The notes below the pieces were generated by a model, which saw nothing but the letters and a program-made list of their open reading frames with translations, did not search any database and was not told the DNA's origin. This document shows positions 25,899 to 34,686 of a stretch of 64,000 nucleotides of DNA, piece by piece. Made by a program: the position numbers and the translations under genes. Each line of letters begins with the position of its first letter. The stretch's first letter is position 1. This DNA is from Nocardioides piscis (lineage in GTDB: Bacteria > Actinomycetota > Actinomycetes > Propionibacteriales > Nocardioidaceae). The stretch lies in the NCBI RefSeq assembly GCF_011300215.1, contig NZ_CP049866.1, positions 1,488,001 through 1,552,000 of the forward strand. The letters run 5' to 3'.

Positions 25899-28000
25899 TG
25901 ACCACGACGCACTGTCCCTATTGCTCGCTCCAGTGCGGCATGCGCCTGACGGGCCGCGGCCGGGCGAGGGCGACCCCCGAGGTGGGCGAGTGGGCGGAGT
26001 TCCCGGTCAACCGCGGCGCCCTGTGCCGCAAGGGCTGGAGCGCCGCGGGGCTCTATGCCGGACGGGAGCGCCTGACGACCCCGCTGCTGCGCGACCGGGC
26101 GACGGGGGAGTTCACCCCCGTCAGCTGGGACGAGGCGCTCGACACCGTCGCGACCCGGCTGCTCGCGCTGCGGGCCGAGCGGGGGCCGGACGCGGTCGGA
26201 GTCTTCGGCGGCGGCGGGCTGACCAACGAGAAGGCCTACCAGCTCGGGAAGTTCGCCCGGGTCGCGTTGGGGACCTCGCAGATCGACTACAACGGCCGCT
26301 GGTGCATGTCGTCGGCCGCGTCAGCGGGCTTGCGTGCGTTCGGGTTGGACCGGGGGCTGCCCTTCCCCCTTGCCGACGTCGAGGACGCCGACGTCGTGGT
26401 GCTCGTCGGCTCCAACCTGGCGGAGACCATGCCGCCGGCGGCGCGACACCTCGATGCCCTGCGGGAGCGTGGCGGCAAGGTCGTGGTGATCGACCCTCGG
26501 CGTACGGCGACTGCCGACCGTGCCGACGTCTTCGTCCAGCCGGTGCCGGGGTCGGACCTCGCGCTGGCCCTGGGCGTCCTGCACCTGCTGGTCGCGGGCG
26601 ACCTGGTCGACGAGGACTACATCGCGGCTCGGACGACCGGCTGGGACGACGTGCGGGAGTCGGTCGGTGCGTGGTGGCCCGAGCGGGTCGAGCGCGTCAC
26701 GGGCGTGCCCGCGGTGGAGGTCCGCGAGCTCGCAGCCCTGCTCGGCGGGGCGTCGAAGGTCATGGTGCTGACGGCGAGAGGCGCCGAGCAGCACTCCACC
26801 GGCTCCGACACCGTCCTGGCGTGGATCAACGTGGCCCTGGCCCTGGGAATGTGTGGCACGCCGGGGGCGGGCTACGGCTGCCTCACCGGCCAGGGCAACG
26901 GCCAGGGTGGGCGCGAGCACGGGCAGAAGGCAGACCAGCTGCCCGGATACCGGATGATCGACGACCCGGCCGCGCGCGCCCACGTCGCGGGCGTGTGGGG
27001 GGTCGAGCCAGACGACCTGCCGGGCAAGGGGCGATCGGCATACGAGCTCCTCGACTCGCTCGGGACCGAGACAGGCCCGCACGCGCTGCTGGTCTTCGGC
27101 TCCAACATCGTGGTCTCGGCACCCAACGCGACCCACGTCGCCTCCCGGCTCGAGTCGCTCGACCTGCTGGTCGTCGCCGACATCGTGCTCTCGGAGACGG
27201 CAGCCGTCGCCGACGTCGTCCTGCCCGTGACCCAGTGGGCCGAGGAGACCGGGACGATGACCAACCTCGAGGGCCGGGTGATCCTGCGGCAGCAGGCGGT
27301 GTCGCCCCCGGCGGGCGTGCGGTCCGACCTCGACGTCCTCAGCGGCCTGGCGGCGCGGCTCGAGTCGCCGATCCCCTTCTCCACCGACGCGGAGGAGGTC
27401 TTCGCCGAGCTGGGCCGCGCCTCGGCCGGCGGCAAGGCGGACTACGCGGGCATCACCTATCAACGCATCCGCGACGAGGCGGGGGTGTTCTGGCCGTGCC
27501 CGACACCCGACCACCCGGGCACGCCCCGGATGTTCCTCGACTCGTTCGCCCACGCAGACGGCCGCGCCCGCTTCCACGCCGTCGAGCACCGCGGACCCGC
27601 GGAGGTCCCGGACGCCGACTTCCCGGTGCACCTGACGACCGGACGGGTGCTGGCGCACTACCAGTCCGGCGCCCAGACCCGGCGGGTCCGCGACCTCCCC
27701 GACACCGGCCCCTTCGTCGAGCTGCACCCCATGCTCGCCGGGCGGATCGGCGCACAGGACGGAGCACCGGTCACGGTCGCCACCCGGCGTGGAGTCATGA
27801 GCGCGCCCGCGAGGGTGGTGACCTCGATCCGGCCCGACACGATCTTCGTGCCCTTCCACTGGGTCGGCGCCAACCGGCTGACCAACGACGCGCTCGACCC
27901 GGCCTCGCGGATGCCGGAGTTCAAGGTGTGCGCCGCAGCGGTCCGTCCGGCGGTCGAGCAGGGTGCCCTGGCGCCTGTCACGGAGCCTGCGCTCCGATGA
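25898..28000 (+). CDS. Assimilatory nitrate reductase, molybdopterin catalytic subunit
   Basis: A 700-residue Mo-bis-MGD oxidoreductase that reduces nitrate to nitrite in the cytoplasm. The N-terminal [4Fe-4S] cysteines are Cys6, Cys9, Cys13 and Cys43; Cys136 in YNGRWCMSSA is the likely molybdenum ligand. MGD-binding blocks include VLVGSNLAETMPPAARH, GQGNGQGGREHGQKADQLPGYR and TGRVLAHYQSGAQTRR in the C-terminal domain. No Tat signal is present, as expected of the assimilatory type. Start and stop overlap the flanking genes, so expression is coupled with narK and the FAD/BFD protein, its probable electron donor. Confidence 0.94.
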   Translation: MTTTHCPYCSLQCGMRLTGRGRARATPEVGEWAEFPVNRGALCRKGWSAAGLYAGRERLTTPLLRDRATGEFTPVSWDEALDTVATRLLALRAERGPDAVGVFGGGGLTNEKAYQLGKFARVALGTSQIDYNGRWCMSSAASAGLRAFGLDRGLPFPLADVEDADVVVLVGSNLAETMPPAARHLDALRERGGKVVVIDPRRTATADRADVFVQPVPGSDLALALGVLHLLVAGDLVDEDYIAARTTGWDDVRESVGAWWPERVERVTGVPAVEVRELAALLGGASKVMVLTARGAEQHSTGSDTVLAWINVALALGMCGTPGAGYGCLTGQGNGQGGREHGQKADQLPGYRMIDDPAARAHVAGVWGVEPDDLPGKGRSAYELLDSLGTETGPHALLVFGSNIVVSAPNATHVASRLESLDLLVVADIVLSETAAVADVVLPVTQWAEETGTMTNLEGRVILRQQAVSPPAGVRSDLDVLSGLAARLESPIPFSTDAEEVFAELGRASAGGKADYAGITYQRIRDEAGVFWPCPTPDHPGTPRMFLDSFAHADGRARFHAVEHRGPAEVPDADFPVHLTTGRVLAHYQSGAQTRRVRDLPDTGPFVELHPMLAGRIGAQDGAPVTVATRRGVMSAPARVVTSIRPDTIFVPFHWVGANRLTNDALDPASRMPEFKVCAAAVRPAVEQGALAPVTEPALR

Positions 28001-29394
28001 CCGAACGCCTCGTCGTCATCGGCGGCGGCATGGCCGCAGTGCGGCTCGTCGAGGAGCTCGTCGCCCGCTCCTATGCCGGAGCGGTGACCGTGCTCGCCGA
28101 CGAGCACCATGCGCCGTACAACCGGATCCTGCTCTCGGCGGTCCTGGAGGGAACGCACACAGCCAGTGCGCTCACCGTGCGGTCGCCGGCGTGGTTCGAT
28201 GCCCACGGTGTCGACCTGCGGCTGGGCGCCCGGGTCCTCGAGGTCGACCGCGAAGCCGGCGAGGTGATGCTGGTCGACGGCACGCGTCTCGGGTTCGACC
28301 GGCTCGTGCTCGCCACCGGCTCCATCCCCACGCTGCCGCCGATCCGGGGGCTGGTCAGGGTCGACGGCTCGCTGCACCCGCGGGTGCACGCGTTCCGTTC
28401 GCTCGCCGACTGCGGACGGCTCGACACCGAGGTGTCCGGGCTGGACGACGGCTCACGTGCCGTCGTCGTCGGAGGTGGACTTCTCGGTCTCCAGGTCGCT
28501 CGCGCCCTGTCGATCCGCGGGCTGCACACCGAGGTCGTCGAGGGGGCCGAGCACCTGCTGGCCTCGCAGCTCGGCGAGCCCGGCGGCCGGGTGCTCGCGC
28601 GCGACCTGCGACGGCTCGGCACCGAGGTCTACACCGGGGCCCGGGCGGTCAGGCTCACCGACGAGGGGCTCAGGCTCGACAACGGCCACGTGCTCTCGGC
28701 CGACCTGGTCGTGCTCACCGCCGGCGGACGGCCGTCGACGGCGCTGGCACGGCGCGCGGGCCTGATGGTGAGGAGGGGGATCGTGGTCGACGCGTCCCTC
28801 CGGTCCGTCACCGACGACCGAGTCCACGCCATCGGCGACTGCGCCGAGCACCGCAACCGGGTGACCGGGTTCGTCGCCCCGGCGTGGGAGCAGGCAGGGG
28901 TGCTGGCCGACGCCCTGTGCGGCGGGAGCTCCCGCTACGACGGCACCCGCAGCGTGGCCCGCCTGCGCGCCACCGGCCTCGACGTCGCCGTCCTCGGAGA
29001 CCCGCTGCACGCGAGGGGCGAGGTCGTGGAGATGACCAACCCGATCGCGGGATCACATCGCCGGCTGGTCGTCGACGGCGGGGTCATCGTCGCGGCCACC
29101 CTCGTGGGCGACCTGTCGCGCGTCGGCCTCATCACCCAGCTCTATGACCGCGGGACCGTGCTGGGTCCGGACGAGCCGGGCCAGCTGCTCCTGGGCGAGC
29201 CGGCCCCCACGTCGGTGTCAGTGCCGGACGAGATCGAGGTCTGCGCCTGCGCAGGGGTCTCGGCCGGGGAGATCCGGGGCTGTGTGAGCTTCGATGACTG
29301 TCGGGAGTCCACCCGTGCGACCACTGGTTGCGGCGGGTGCGAAGGCGCCGTACGCCGACTGCTCGGCGAGCGCACGCCCGTCGCCACAGGCTAG
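27997..29394 (+). CDS. FAD-dependent NAD(P)H oxidoreductase with BFD-like [2Fe-2S] domain
   Basis: A 465-residue protein related to the NADH-oxidising front part of NirB/NasB. It has the FAD motif VIGGGMAAVRLVEEL, NAD-binding VVVGGGLLGLQVARAL and VHAIGDCAEHR. The C-terminal CACAGVSAGEIRGC...TGCGGC is a bacterioferritin-associated-ferredoxin-like cluster site. It most likely passes electrons from NAD(P)H to the nitrate reductase. ATG overlaps the previous stop (ATGA). Its TAG shares CTAG 29391-29394 with the convergent DUF1622 gene. Confidence 0.9.
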   Translation: MTERLVVIGGGMAAVRLVEELVARSYAGAVTVLADEHHAPYNRILLSAVLEGTHTASALTVRSPAWFDAHGVDLRLGARVLEVDREAGEVMLVDGTRLGFDRLVLATGSIPTLPPIRGLVRVDGSLHPRVHAFRSLADCGRLDTEVSGLDDGSRAVVVGGGLLGLQVARALSIRGLHTEVVEGAEHLLASQLGEPGGRVLARDLRRLGTEVYTGARAVRLTDEGLRLDNGHVLSADLVVLTAGGRPSTALARRAGLMVRRGIVVDASLRSVTDDRVHAIGDCAEHRNRVTGFVAPAWEQAGVLADALCGGSSRYDGTRSVARLRATGLDVAVLGDPLHARGEVVEMTNPIAGSHRRLVVDGGVIVAATLVGDLSRVGLITQLYDRGTVLGPDEPGQLLLGEPAPTSVSVPDEIEVCACAGVSAGEIRGCVSFDDCRESTRATTGCGGCEGAVRRLLGERTPVATG

Positions 29395-29795
29395 GCGCCG
29401 GGGGAGTCCTGCGCCTGTCCTCGGGTGCTCGACGGCTCGTCCCTGGCCGCCCGACGCCACGGCAGCGTGCCTTCCAGCTCGACCTCGAGCGAGAAGCTGA
29501 GGAAGGTCCGGACCAGGACGATCAGGCCGAGTGCCAACGCGCTGGCCAGCGTCGGCTCGACGGTGATGGTCAGCACGATGTCGGCGATGATCAGCAGCTC
29601 CAGGCCCAGCAGGATCGCTCGTCCCACGTTGCGTCGAGCGTTCTCGTATGCCGCCGCGGCACCCTGGCTTCGCACCGACCAGGCCGCGTGGACGAACGCG
29701 GCCAGCGCGCCGAGCACCAGGACGGCCACTCCGCCGACCTCGAAGCCGTGCACCACTGATTCCATCAGGGCGTCGAAGCGCTCGTCGTCGATCAC
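29391..29795 (-). CDS. DUF1622 membrane protein
   Basis: A 134-residue DUF1622 protein with three hydrophobic helices at about 20-40, 57-78 and 82-103. Conserved features are the short basic loop NARRNVGRAILLGLELLIIADIV and RTFLSFSLEVELEG. The C-terminus is hydrophilic. The family's function is unknown. It lies 39 bp downstream of the tetR gene on the same strand and may be co-transcribed with it. Confidence 0.82.
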   Translation of the reverse strand: MIDDERFDALMESVVHGFEVGGVAVLVLGALAAFVHAAWSVRSQGAAAAYENARRNVGRAILLGLELLIIADIVLTITVEPTLASALALGLIVLVRTFLSFSLEVELEGTLPWRRAARDEPSSTRGQAQDSPGA

Positions 29796-29834
29796 CGGTC
29801 AAGGTTGGCACACCTCGCCGCCAGGACCGAGGTC

Positions 29835-30620
29835 TCAGGACTGGCTGTGCTCGTTGCGCAGGAGTGTCATGCGCCCCAGCAGTTCCTCGAGGCTCTCCTC
29901 GAACTCGGTCGCGGCGTGGTCCTGGGACAGCTGGGCGCGGAGGCGGTGGACGACGGGGTAGTCGCGAACGGTCGAGGCGTCCGCGGCCTCCTCGGGGTCG
30001 TCGCCGGAGTCCTCACCCAGGGCATCGAGCGGCCCGACGTCGGCGCCGTGGTTGGAGACCTCGAGGAGCAGGTGCCCCAGCAGGACGCTGGTGTAGGCGC
30101 GGTAGGCCGCCACTGCGGCGTCCTCGGTGAACCCCTCCGCCAGCAGCCCGGAGAGGAAGACCTCGACCCACGCCAGGCTGCGCAGCGGCGGGCGCAGCCA
30201 CGGCGCCTCGGGTGGCCGGGAGGCGACGAGCGGGAACGCCTTGGGATGCTGGAGGGCGACGCGGCGCACCCCGTGGGCAAGGCGGATCAGGAAGTCCTGC
30301 CAGCCGTCGCTCGGGGTGTCGAGCACGTCCTCGTCCTGCCGCATGCTCTCGATCAGGGCCTCGACGACACCGTCGAGGAGCTCTTCCTTGCCGGGGACGT
30401 AGCGATAGAGCGCCATCGCCTCCACCCCGAGCTCGTTGCCGAGCCGTCGCATCGTGAGCCCGGGCAGTCCGTGCTCGTCGATGAAGGCGATCGCCGTCTG
30501 GATGACCCGGTCGCGCGACAGGGGCTGTCGCGCCGACGGGGGCCGGAGGCCGGCGACCTTGTCGGCGTCGGCGTCCCGCGGCGCGGTGTGGACGTCCGGG
30601 TTGCTCTCAGGCGGGGGCAT
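29835..30620 (-). CDS. TetR-family transcriptional regulator
   Basis: A 261-residue repressor of the TetR_C type. The helix-turn-helix region is SRDRVIQTAIAFIDEHGLPGLTMRRLGNELGVEAMALYRYVPGKEELLDGV at about 35-85; the C-terminal ligand domain spans 100-255. CAGGAG lies upstream of the ATG. It is divergent from the TM-helix gene, and a palindrome at 30774-30788 between them is its likely operator. The ligand is unknown. Confidence 0.9.
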   Translation of the reverse strand: MPPPESNPDVHTAPRDADADKVAGLRPPSARQPLSRDRVIQTAIAFIDEHGLPGLTMRRLGNELGVEAMALYRYVPGKEELLDGVVEALIESMRQDEDVLDTPSDGWQDFLIRLAHGVRRVALQHPKAFPLVASRPPEAPWLRPPLRSLAWVEVFLSGLLAEGFTEDAAVAAYRAYTSVLLGHLLLEVSNHGADVGPLDALGEDSGDDPEEAADASTVRDYPVVHRLRAQLSQDHAATEFEESLEELLGRMTLLRNEHSQS

Positions 30621-30773
30621 CGCACTCCTGTCTCTGGGGTTCGAGCCTAACCGCGGATCAGCAGAACCGGCAGACGAGTTGCGGGTGTGACGGCTGCCAC
30701 TCCGAGCGGTGGGTACCCGAAAGGACCGGGAAGCCTTGATGGACCGAGATCGGTGTGGTTGATTGAAGGTCAG

Positions 30774-30788
30774 GTTTACAACGTAAAC
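30774..30788. promoter_or_regulatory. Candidate TetR operator palindrome
   Basis: GTTTAC-AAC-GTAAAC is a perfect 6-bp inverted repeat with a 3-bp spacer in an unusually AT-rich spot, midway between the divergent tetR and TM-helix genes. Confidence 0.5.
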
Positions 30789-30823
30789 GACCATCACACC
30801 ATCGTTCCTGGAGGTCTTTGCTC

Positions 30824-31621
30824 ATGGAAGAAACGCTGCGTTCCGGGCTGCGCGACGGAGTGGGCCTCGTGTCCGAGTTCGTCCCCAAGCTCCTGCTGTT
30901 CCTGGTCATCCTGATCGTGGGGCTGCTGATCGCGAAGGCGATCGCCAAGGCCCTCAACGCGGTCCTGGAGAAGGCCGGATTCGACCGCGCCGTGGAGAGG
31001 GGTGGCGTCAAGCGCGCCATGGCCAACTCGAAGATGGATGCCAGCGACGTGGTCGCGAAGCTCATCTACTACACGTTGATGCTCTTCGTCCTGCAGCTCG
31101 CGTTCGGCGTCTTCGGACCCAACCCGATCAGTGACCTGATCGAGCGCGTCATCACGTTCATCCCCAGCCTGGTGGTGGCGATCATCATCATCGTGGTGGC
31201 CTCGGCCATCGCGGCTGCGGTCAAGACCCTGATCGAGGGCACCCTCGGTGGTCTCTCGTACGGCAGGACGATCGCCAACATCGCCTCGATCTTCATCCTG
31301 TTCCTCGGGGTGGTCGCCGCACTCAACCAGGTCGGTGTGGCCACGACCGTCACCACGCCGGTGCTGGTCGCGATCCTCGCCACGGTGGCCGGCGTCATCA
31401 TCGTCGGCGTCGGTGGCGGACTCGTCCGCCCGATGCAGCAGCGCTGGGAGGGCTATCTCTCCAAGGCCGAGGAGGAGGCGCCGCGGATCAAGCGGGAGGC
31501 CGCCAACGCGCCGAGCGTCGCCGACCAGGCCAAGCACGCCAAGGACAAGGCGCAGCACACCACGAACGAGCAGCACCCCCCGAGCACCTTCACGACTGGT
31601 GCCACCACGACTGCACGTTGA
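30824..31621 (+). CDS. Mechanosensitive-channel-like membrane protein with TM-helix repeats
   Basis: A 265-residue paralogue of the protein at 22482-23369, with the same order of parts. Its first TM-helix repeat reads FVPKLLLFLVILIVGLLIAKAIAKAL, and further hydrophobic segments lie at about 75-95, 105-130, 145-165 and 172-195. A charged C-terminal tail with Lys/His/Ala-rich repeats follows GGGLVRPMQQRWEGYLSKAEEEAP. GGAGG (30810-30814) supports the ATG; an in-frame TTG at 30818 is less likely. Divergence from tetR suggests repression by it. A role in osmotic or envelope stress is an inference. Confidence 0.8.
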   Translation: MEETLRSGLRDGVGLVSEFVPKLLLFLVILIVGLLIAKAIAKALNAVLEKAGFDRAVERGGVKRAMANSKMDASDVVAKLIYYTLMLFVLQLAFGVFGPNPISDLIERVITFIPSLVVAIIIIVVASAIAAAVKTLIEGTLGGLSYGRTIANIASIFILFLGVVAALNQVGVATTVTTPVLVAILATVAGVIIVGVGGGLVRPMQQRWEGYLSKAEEEAPRIKREAANAPSVADQAKHAKDKAQHTTNEQHPPSTFTTGATTTAR

Positions 31622-31717
31622 GCACGACGGCGACGACGCAGCCTGCGTCCTCGCAACGCACGCCGGGCCCCCAGCCAGGGAGCCCGCTCGGAAGAACCGA
31701 CGAAGAGGGAGCACGAC

Positions 31718-32518
31718 ATGATCACGACTGACCAGACCCAGCACCTGCTCGGCAGCGGCGGCAACGTCATCGACAACGACGGCAACAAGATCGGCAGCAT
31801 CGGCCAGGTCTACCTCGACGACCAGACCAACGAGCCCGCCTGGGTGACCACCAAGACCGGCCTGTTCGGCGGCGGGGAGTCCTTCGTCCCCCTCGACCAG
31901 GCCCAGGTCGAGGGCGACGACCTGCGCGTGCCCTTCGACAAGGACAAGGTCAAGGACGCCCCGCGCATCGCCGACGCCGACTCCCACCTCAGCAAGGACG
32001 AGGAGGCCACGCTGTACGAGTACTACGGCATGAGCTCGTCGTACGGCGCGGCCGACCGCGACCGCGACACGGACGTCTCCTCGACGCACGGTGCGGGGCA
32101 CGACACCTCCGGGCCCGACACCGACTCCGCCATGACGCGGTCGGAGGAGCAGCTCAACGTCGGCACCGAGACCCGCGAGGCGGGTCGTGCCCGGTTGCGC
32201 AAGTACATCGTCACCGAGAACGTCACCACCACCGTCCCGGTCAGCCGCGAGGAGGTGCGCCTCGAGCGTGAGCCGATCACCGATGGCAACGTCGGCGACG
32301 CCACGTCCGGTGCGGACCTGACGACGGAGGAGCACGAGGTGGTCCTCAACGAGGAGCGCGTCGTGGTGGACAAGGAGACCGTCCCCGTCGAGCGGGTGCG
32401 CGTCGACAAGGAGACGATCACCGACGAGCAGCAGGTCAGTGAAGAGGTCCGCAAGGAGCAGATCGAGCTCGACGAGGGCTCGGACACCGCTGTTCGCGAC
32501 ACGGACCAGCGGCACTGA
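31718..32518 (+). CDS. PRC-barrel and DUF2382 stress-like protein
   Basis: A 266-residue soluble, very acidic protein. A PRC-barrel occupies about 8-75 (GGNVIDNDGNKIGSIGQVYLDD) and a DUF2382 (YsnF/AvaK) domain about 140-250 (EEQLNVGTETREAGRARLRKYIV). The DUF2382 part has repeated VERVRVDKETI-type segments. Such proteins are common in stress regulons of soil actinobacteria, but no biochemical role is established. Co-orientation with the TM-helix gene 96 bp upstream suggests a shared response. A strong hairpin follows the stop. Confidence 0.87.
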   Translation: MITTDQTQHLLGSGGNVIDNDGNKIGSIGQVYLDDQTNEPAWVTTKTGLFGGGESFVPLDQAQVEGDDLRVPFDKDKVKDAPRIADADSHLSKDEEATLYEYYGMSSSYGAADRDRDTDVSSTHGAGHDTSGPDTDSAMTRSEEQLNVGTETREAGRARLRKYIVTENVTTTVPVSREEVRLEREPITDGNVGDATSGADLTTEEHEVVLNEERVVVDKETVPVERVRVDKETITDEQQVSEEVRKEQIELDEGSDTAVRDTDQRH

Positions 32519-32524
32519 GCTGAA

Positions 32525-32571
32525 GATGGCGGTGCCGGGGAGCCACTCAGTGGCCCGCCGGCACCGCCATC
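32525..32571. terminator. Bidirectional terminator hairpin
   Basis: 32525-32538 and 32558-32571 are a perfect 14-bp inverted repeat, and GCCACT-C-AGTGGC pairs further inside. It separates the PRC-barrel gene from the convergent small gene. Confidence 0.8.
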
Positions 32572-32596
32572 GGCTTGCGCGGGGACGGGGGCTGCG

Positions 32597-32734
32597 TCAG
32601 CGGGGTCGGCGGGCGCGCTTGGTCTTCGCCTTGTCCACGGCCTCGCGGATCCGGCGCTGGTTCTCGGGCTTCTGGGCCTCGTCGTAGAGCTTCTTGGCCA
32701 CGCCGATGGCGGCGGCACTTCTCAGTAGTTTCAT
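32597..32734 (-). CDS. Small basic protein of 45 residues
   Basis: A short ORF from ATG 32734 to TGA 32597. It reads MKLLRSAAAIGVAKKLYDEA, then an amphipathic charged helix with QKPENQRRIREAVDKA and a basic KTKRARRPR tail. The N-terminal hydrophobic stretch followed by Lys/Arg-rich helix resembles small membrane- or nucleic-acid-associated proteins. Codon use (third-position G/C) is gene-like and the gene ends at the shared terminator. I do not know its function. Confidence 0.6.
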   Translation of the reverse strand: MKLLRSAAAIGVAKKLYDEAQKPENQRRIREAVDKAKTKRARRPR

Positions 32735-32845
32735 GCGTCAGGTCTACCCGCTGGATCAAGGAATGATGCGCTCGCCCAGCCTCGGCCGTGGTCCTGGCCC
32801 CCCTGGCCGGTTGTCGGGAGCCGGGTTCTCGGTCATGCTGCGCGG

Positions 32846-33538
32846 GTGCCTGACCACGCCGACTTCAACCGCGACCTCGCTGCTGCCGCGCGAGCGATGC
32901 AGGACGACGACTCCAGCAAGCAGGCCATGGAACGCGCGGTGATCATCGCGACGAAGATCCTTCCCGGCTGTGACGCCGCAGGTGTCTGCGTGGTGTATCG
33001 CGGTGACCGCATCGACACGCACGCCACGAGCACGGATGACCTGCGCCAGATCGACGAGCTGCAGCACGACCTCGACGAGGGACCCTGCCTCGATGCGCTG
33101 CAGCAGGACGACACCGTGCACAGCGACGACCTGGCGCTCGACCATCGGTGGCCCCGGTGGGGTCCCGAGGTCGCGCAACGGCTGGGCCTCCACAGCATCG
33201 TGAGCTATCGCTTGTTCTCGCACGGCCAGACGCTGGGTGCCCTGAACCTCTACGGCAAGGGCAGGTCGGCCTTCGGGGCCGACGCCGTCCACGACGGTGT
33301 GGCCCTGGCAGCACACGTCGGCGTGGCCCTGGCCGGCGCGCAGGAGGTGGAGACCCTGGAGCGGGCGATCGGGGGCCGGACTGTGATCGGTCAGGCCACC
33401 GGCATCCTGATGGAGCGGTTCGACCTCGCTCCCGACCGGGCCTTCAGCGTCCTCAGCAGGCTGTCGCAGCAGAAGAACGTGAAGCTGAGAGAGCTCGCCG
33501 AGCAGATCGTCCAGACCAGGACCGTCCCGAAGGTCTAG
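32846..33538 (+). CDS. GAF and ANTAR domain protein
   Basis: A 230-residue sensor-type RNA-binding regulator. A GAF domain (about 25-160) contains CDAAGVCVVYRGDRI, DEGPCLDALQQDDTVHSDDL and LFSHGQTLGALNLYG. The ANTAR domain (about 168-225) has IGGRTVIGQATGILMERFDLAPDRAFSVLSRLSQQKNVKLRELA, as in antiterminators that bind paired RNA hexaloops. The GTG start has CATGCT (32834-32839) 6 nt upstream, so it may be leaderless. It could regulate neighbouring stress or envelope genes, but no dual-hexaloop target was noted in the window. Confidence 0.88.
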   Translation: MPDHADFNRDLAAAARAMQDDDSSKQAMERAVIIATKILPGCDAAGVCVVYRGDRIDTHATSTDDLRQIDELQHDLDEGPCLDALQQDDTVHSDDLALDHRWPRWGPEVAQRLGLHSIVSYRLFSHGQTLGALNLYGKGRSAFGADAVHDGVALAAHVGVALAGAQEVETLERAIGGRTVIGQATGILMERFDLAPDRAFSVLSRLSQQKNVKLRELAEQIVQTRTVPKV

Positions 33539-33662
33539 GGACGGACTGTGCGCGACGCCACATGACATCCGGGACCAAGGACCCTGAGCCCCTTCTCCGT
33601 GCGCGAAGAGGATGGAGGTAGCCGGGCAGCAGGACCCCAGGCCCGCCGAAGAGGTGTGGACG

Positions 33663-34685
33663 ATGAAATGGAGCAGTCGCAGTTCGCGGAGCTTGACCAT
33701 GAGAGCGTTGGCGCTCTCCCTCGCCGGGGCCCTGGCGGTCCTCTCGGGCGGCCTGTTGATCGTGACCGGTGGCCCTGCGCAGTCGGACCCCGCTCGCGAC
33801 AACCGCAGCACGTCGGTTGCGCTGGACGACGCGTGCGTGCCAGTCGAAGCCAGGACCGAGAAGACCGGCTGGGTGACAGCCTCTCCCGGCAACGGGTGGT
33901 ATCTGGTCGAGTCCAGGACCGTCACCGACGAGGAGGCCACCACCGAGTCCTCGGGCTGGCTGACCGCCCCGCCTCCAGGTGAGGGCTGGAAGCAGGTGGA
34001 CACCCGCACCGTGGACGGCGTCCTCGAGGAGGAGAGCCACTGGCAGCGCTACTCCTGGGTCGGTGGTCCGCTCGAAGGCAAGCCCACAGTGGTGCCTGCC
34101 GACGATCCGGAAGAGGAGTTCTGGCAGTCCAACGTCGAGGGTGACCCGCACGGCGTAGGCGTGGAGGGCGCCTACGACCGCAGCAACGTGCACTCCGGCA
34201 AGGCCGACTGGTTCTACCTGGAGTGGGTCGATGCGACCTACGAGCAGGTGACCCAGTTCCGCTACGAGCGCCCGGTCGCTCCGGTCACCCACGAGGAGTT
34301 CGTCTTCGCCTTCGACCGCCCGTCGGTCGAGTGCCCTGTCGTGCCCACGGTCCCGGTGGTTCCGACGGTTCCGACCGAGCAGCCGGTCCCGACGGTTCCG
34401 AGCGGACCGACGGTGCTGGGCGACGAGGCCACCGCCCCGGTCGAGCCGACCGAGCCGACCGTGCAGGCCGGCGAGGCCGCCGTCCCGTCCACGGCGGCGG
34501 ACGTGGAGGTGCTCGGTGAGCAGGCCACCAAGCCGAAGCCAGCTGTCCCCAAGGCGGTCGACGCCGGGGCCAGCGGCTCGACGGGCACCGAGGTGATGGG
34601 GATCGGCCTGGTGGGCGGCGGCGCGCTGCTGCTCCTGGCGGCCACGGGTGCCCTGCTGGGTGCGCGGCGGCTCGAGGTCTCCTGA
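33663..34685 (+). CDS. Cell-surface protein with C-terminal sorting-type tail
   Basis: A 340-residue exported protein. The signal peptide covers about 1-45 (basic MKWSSRSSRSLTMRALALSL, then a hydrophobic core and a cut near GGPAQSDPA). The middle repeats a WVTASPGNGWYLVESRTV / WLTAPPPGEGWKQVDTRTV motif twice, then a Val-Pro-Thr-rich stretch. The end is PKAVDAG, a short spacer, a hydrophobic helix (MGIGLVGGGALLLLAATGALLGA) and RRLEVS. This has the shape of a sorting signal but lacks LPxTG. The sortase gene starts 1 nt after its stop, so it is the likely substrate (inference). Confidence 0.72.
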   Translation: MKWSSRSSRSLTMRALALSLAGALAVLSGGLLIVTGGPAQSDPARDNRSTSVALDDACVPVEARTEKTGWVTASPGNGWYLVESRTVTDEEATTESSGWLTAPPPGEGWKQVDTRTVDGVLEEESHWQRYSWVGGPLEGKPTVVPADDPEEEFWQSNVEGDPHGVGVEGAYDRSNVHSGKADWFYLEWVDATYEQVTQFRYERPVAPVTHEEFVFAFDRPSVECPVVPTVPVVPTVPTEQPVPTVPSGPTVLGDEATAPVEPTEPTVQAGEAAVPSTAADVEVLGEQATKPKPAVPKAVDAGASGSTGTEVMGIGLVGGGALLLLAATGALLGARRLEVS

Positions 34686-34686
34686 G

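Noticed and set aside
25741..29394. A 1217-codon open frame through the nitrate reductase and FAD/BFD genes
   Set aside because: Only its last third (from 27997) is the real FAD/BFD gene; the front part is a shifted frame of the nitrate reductase with an Arg/Pro/Gly-rich product.
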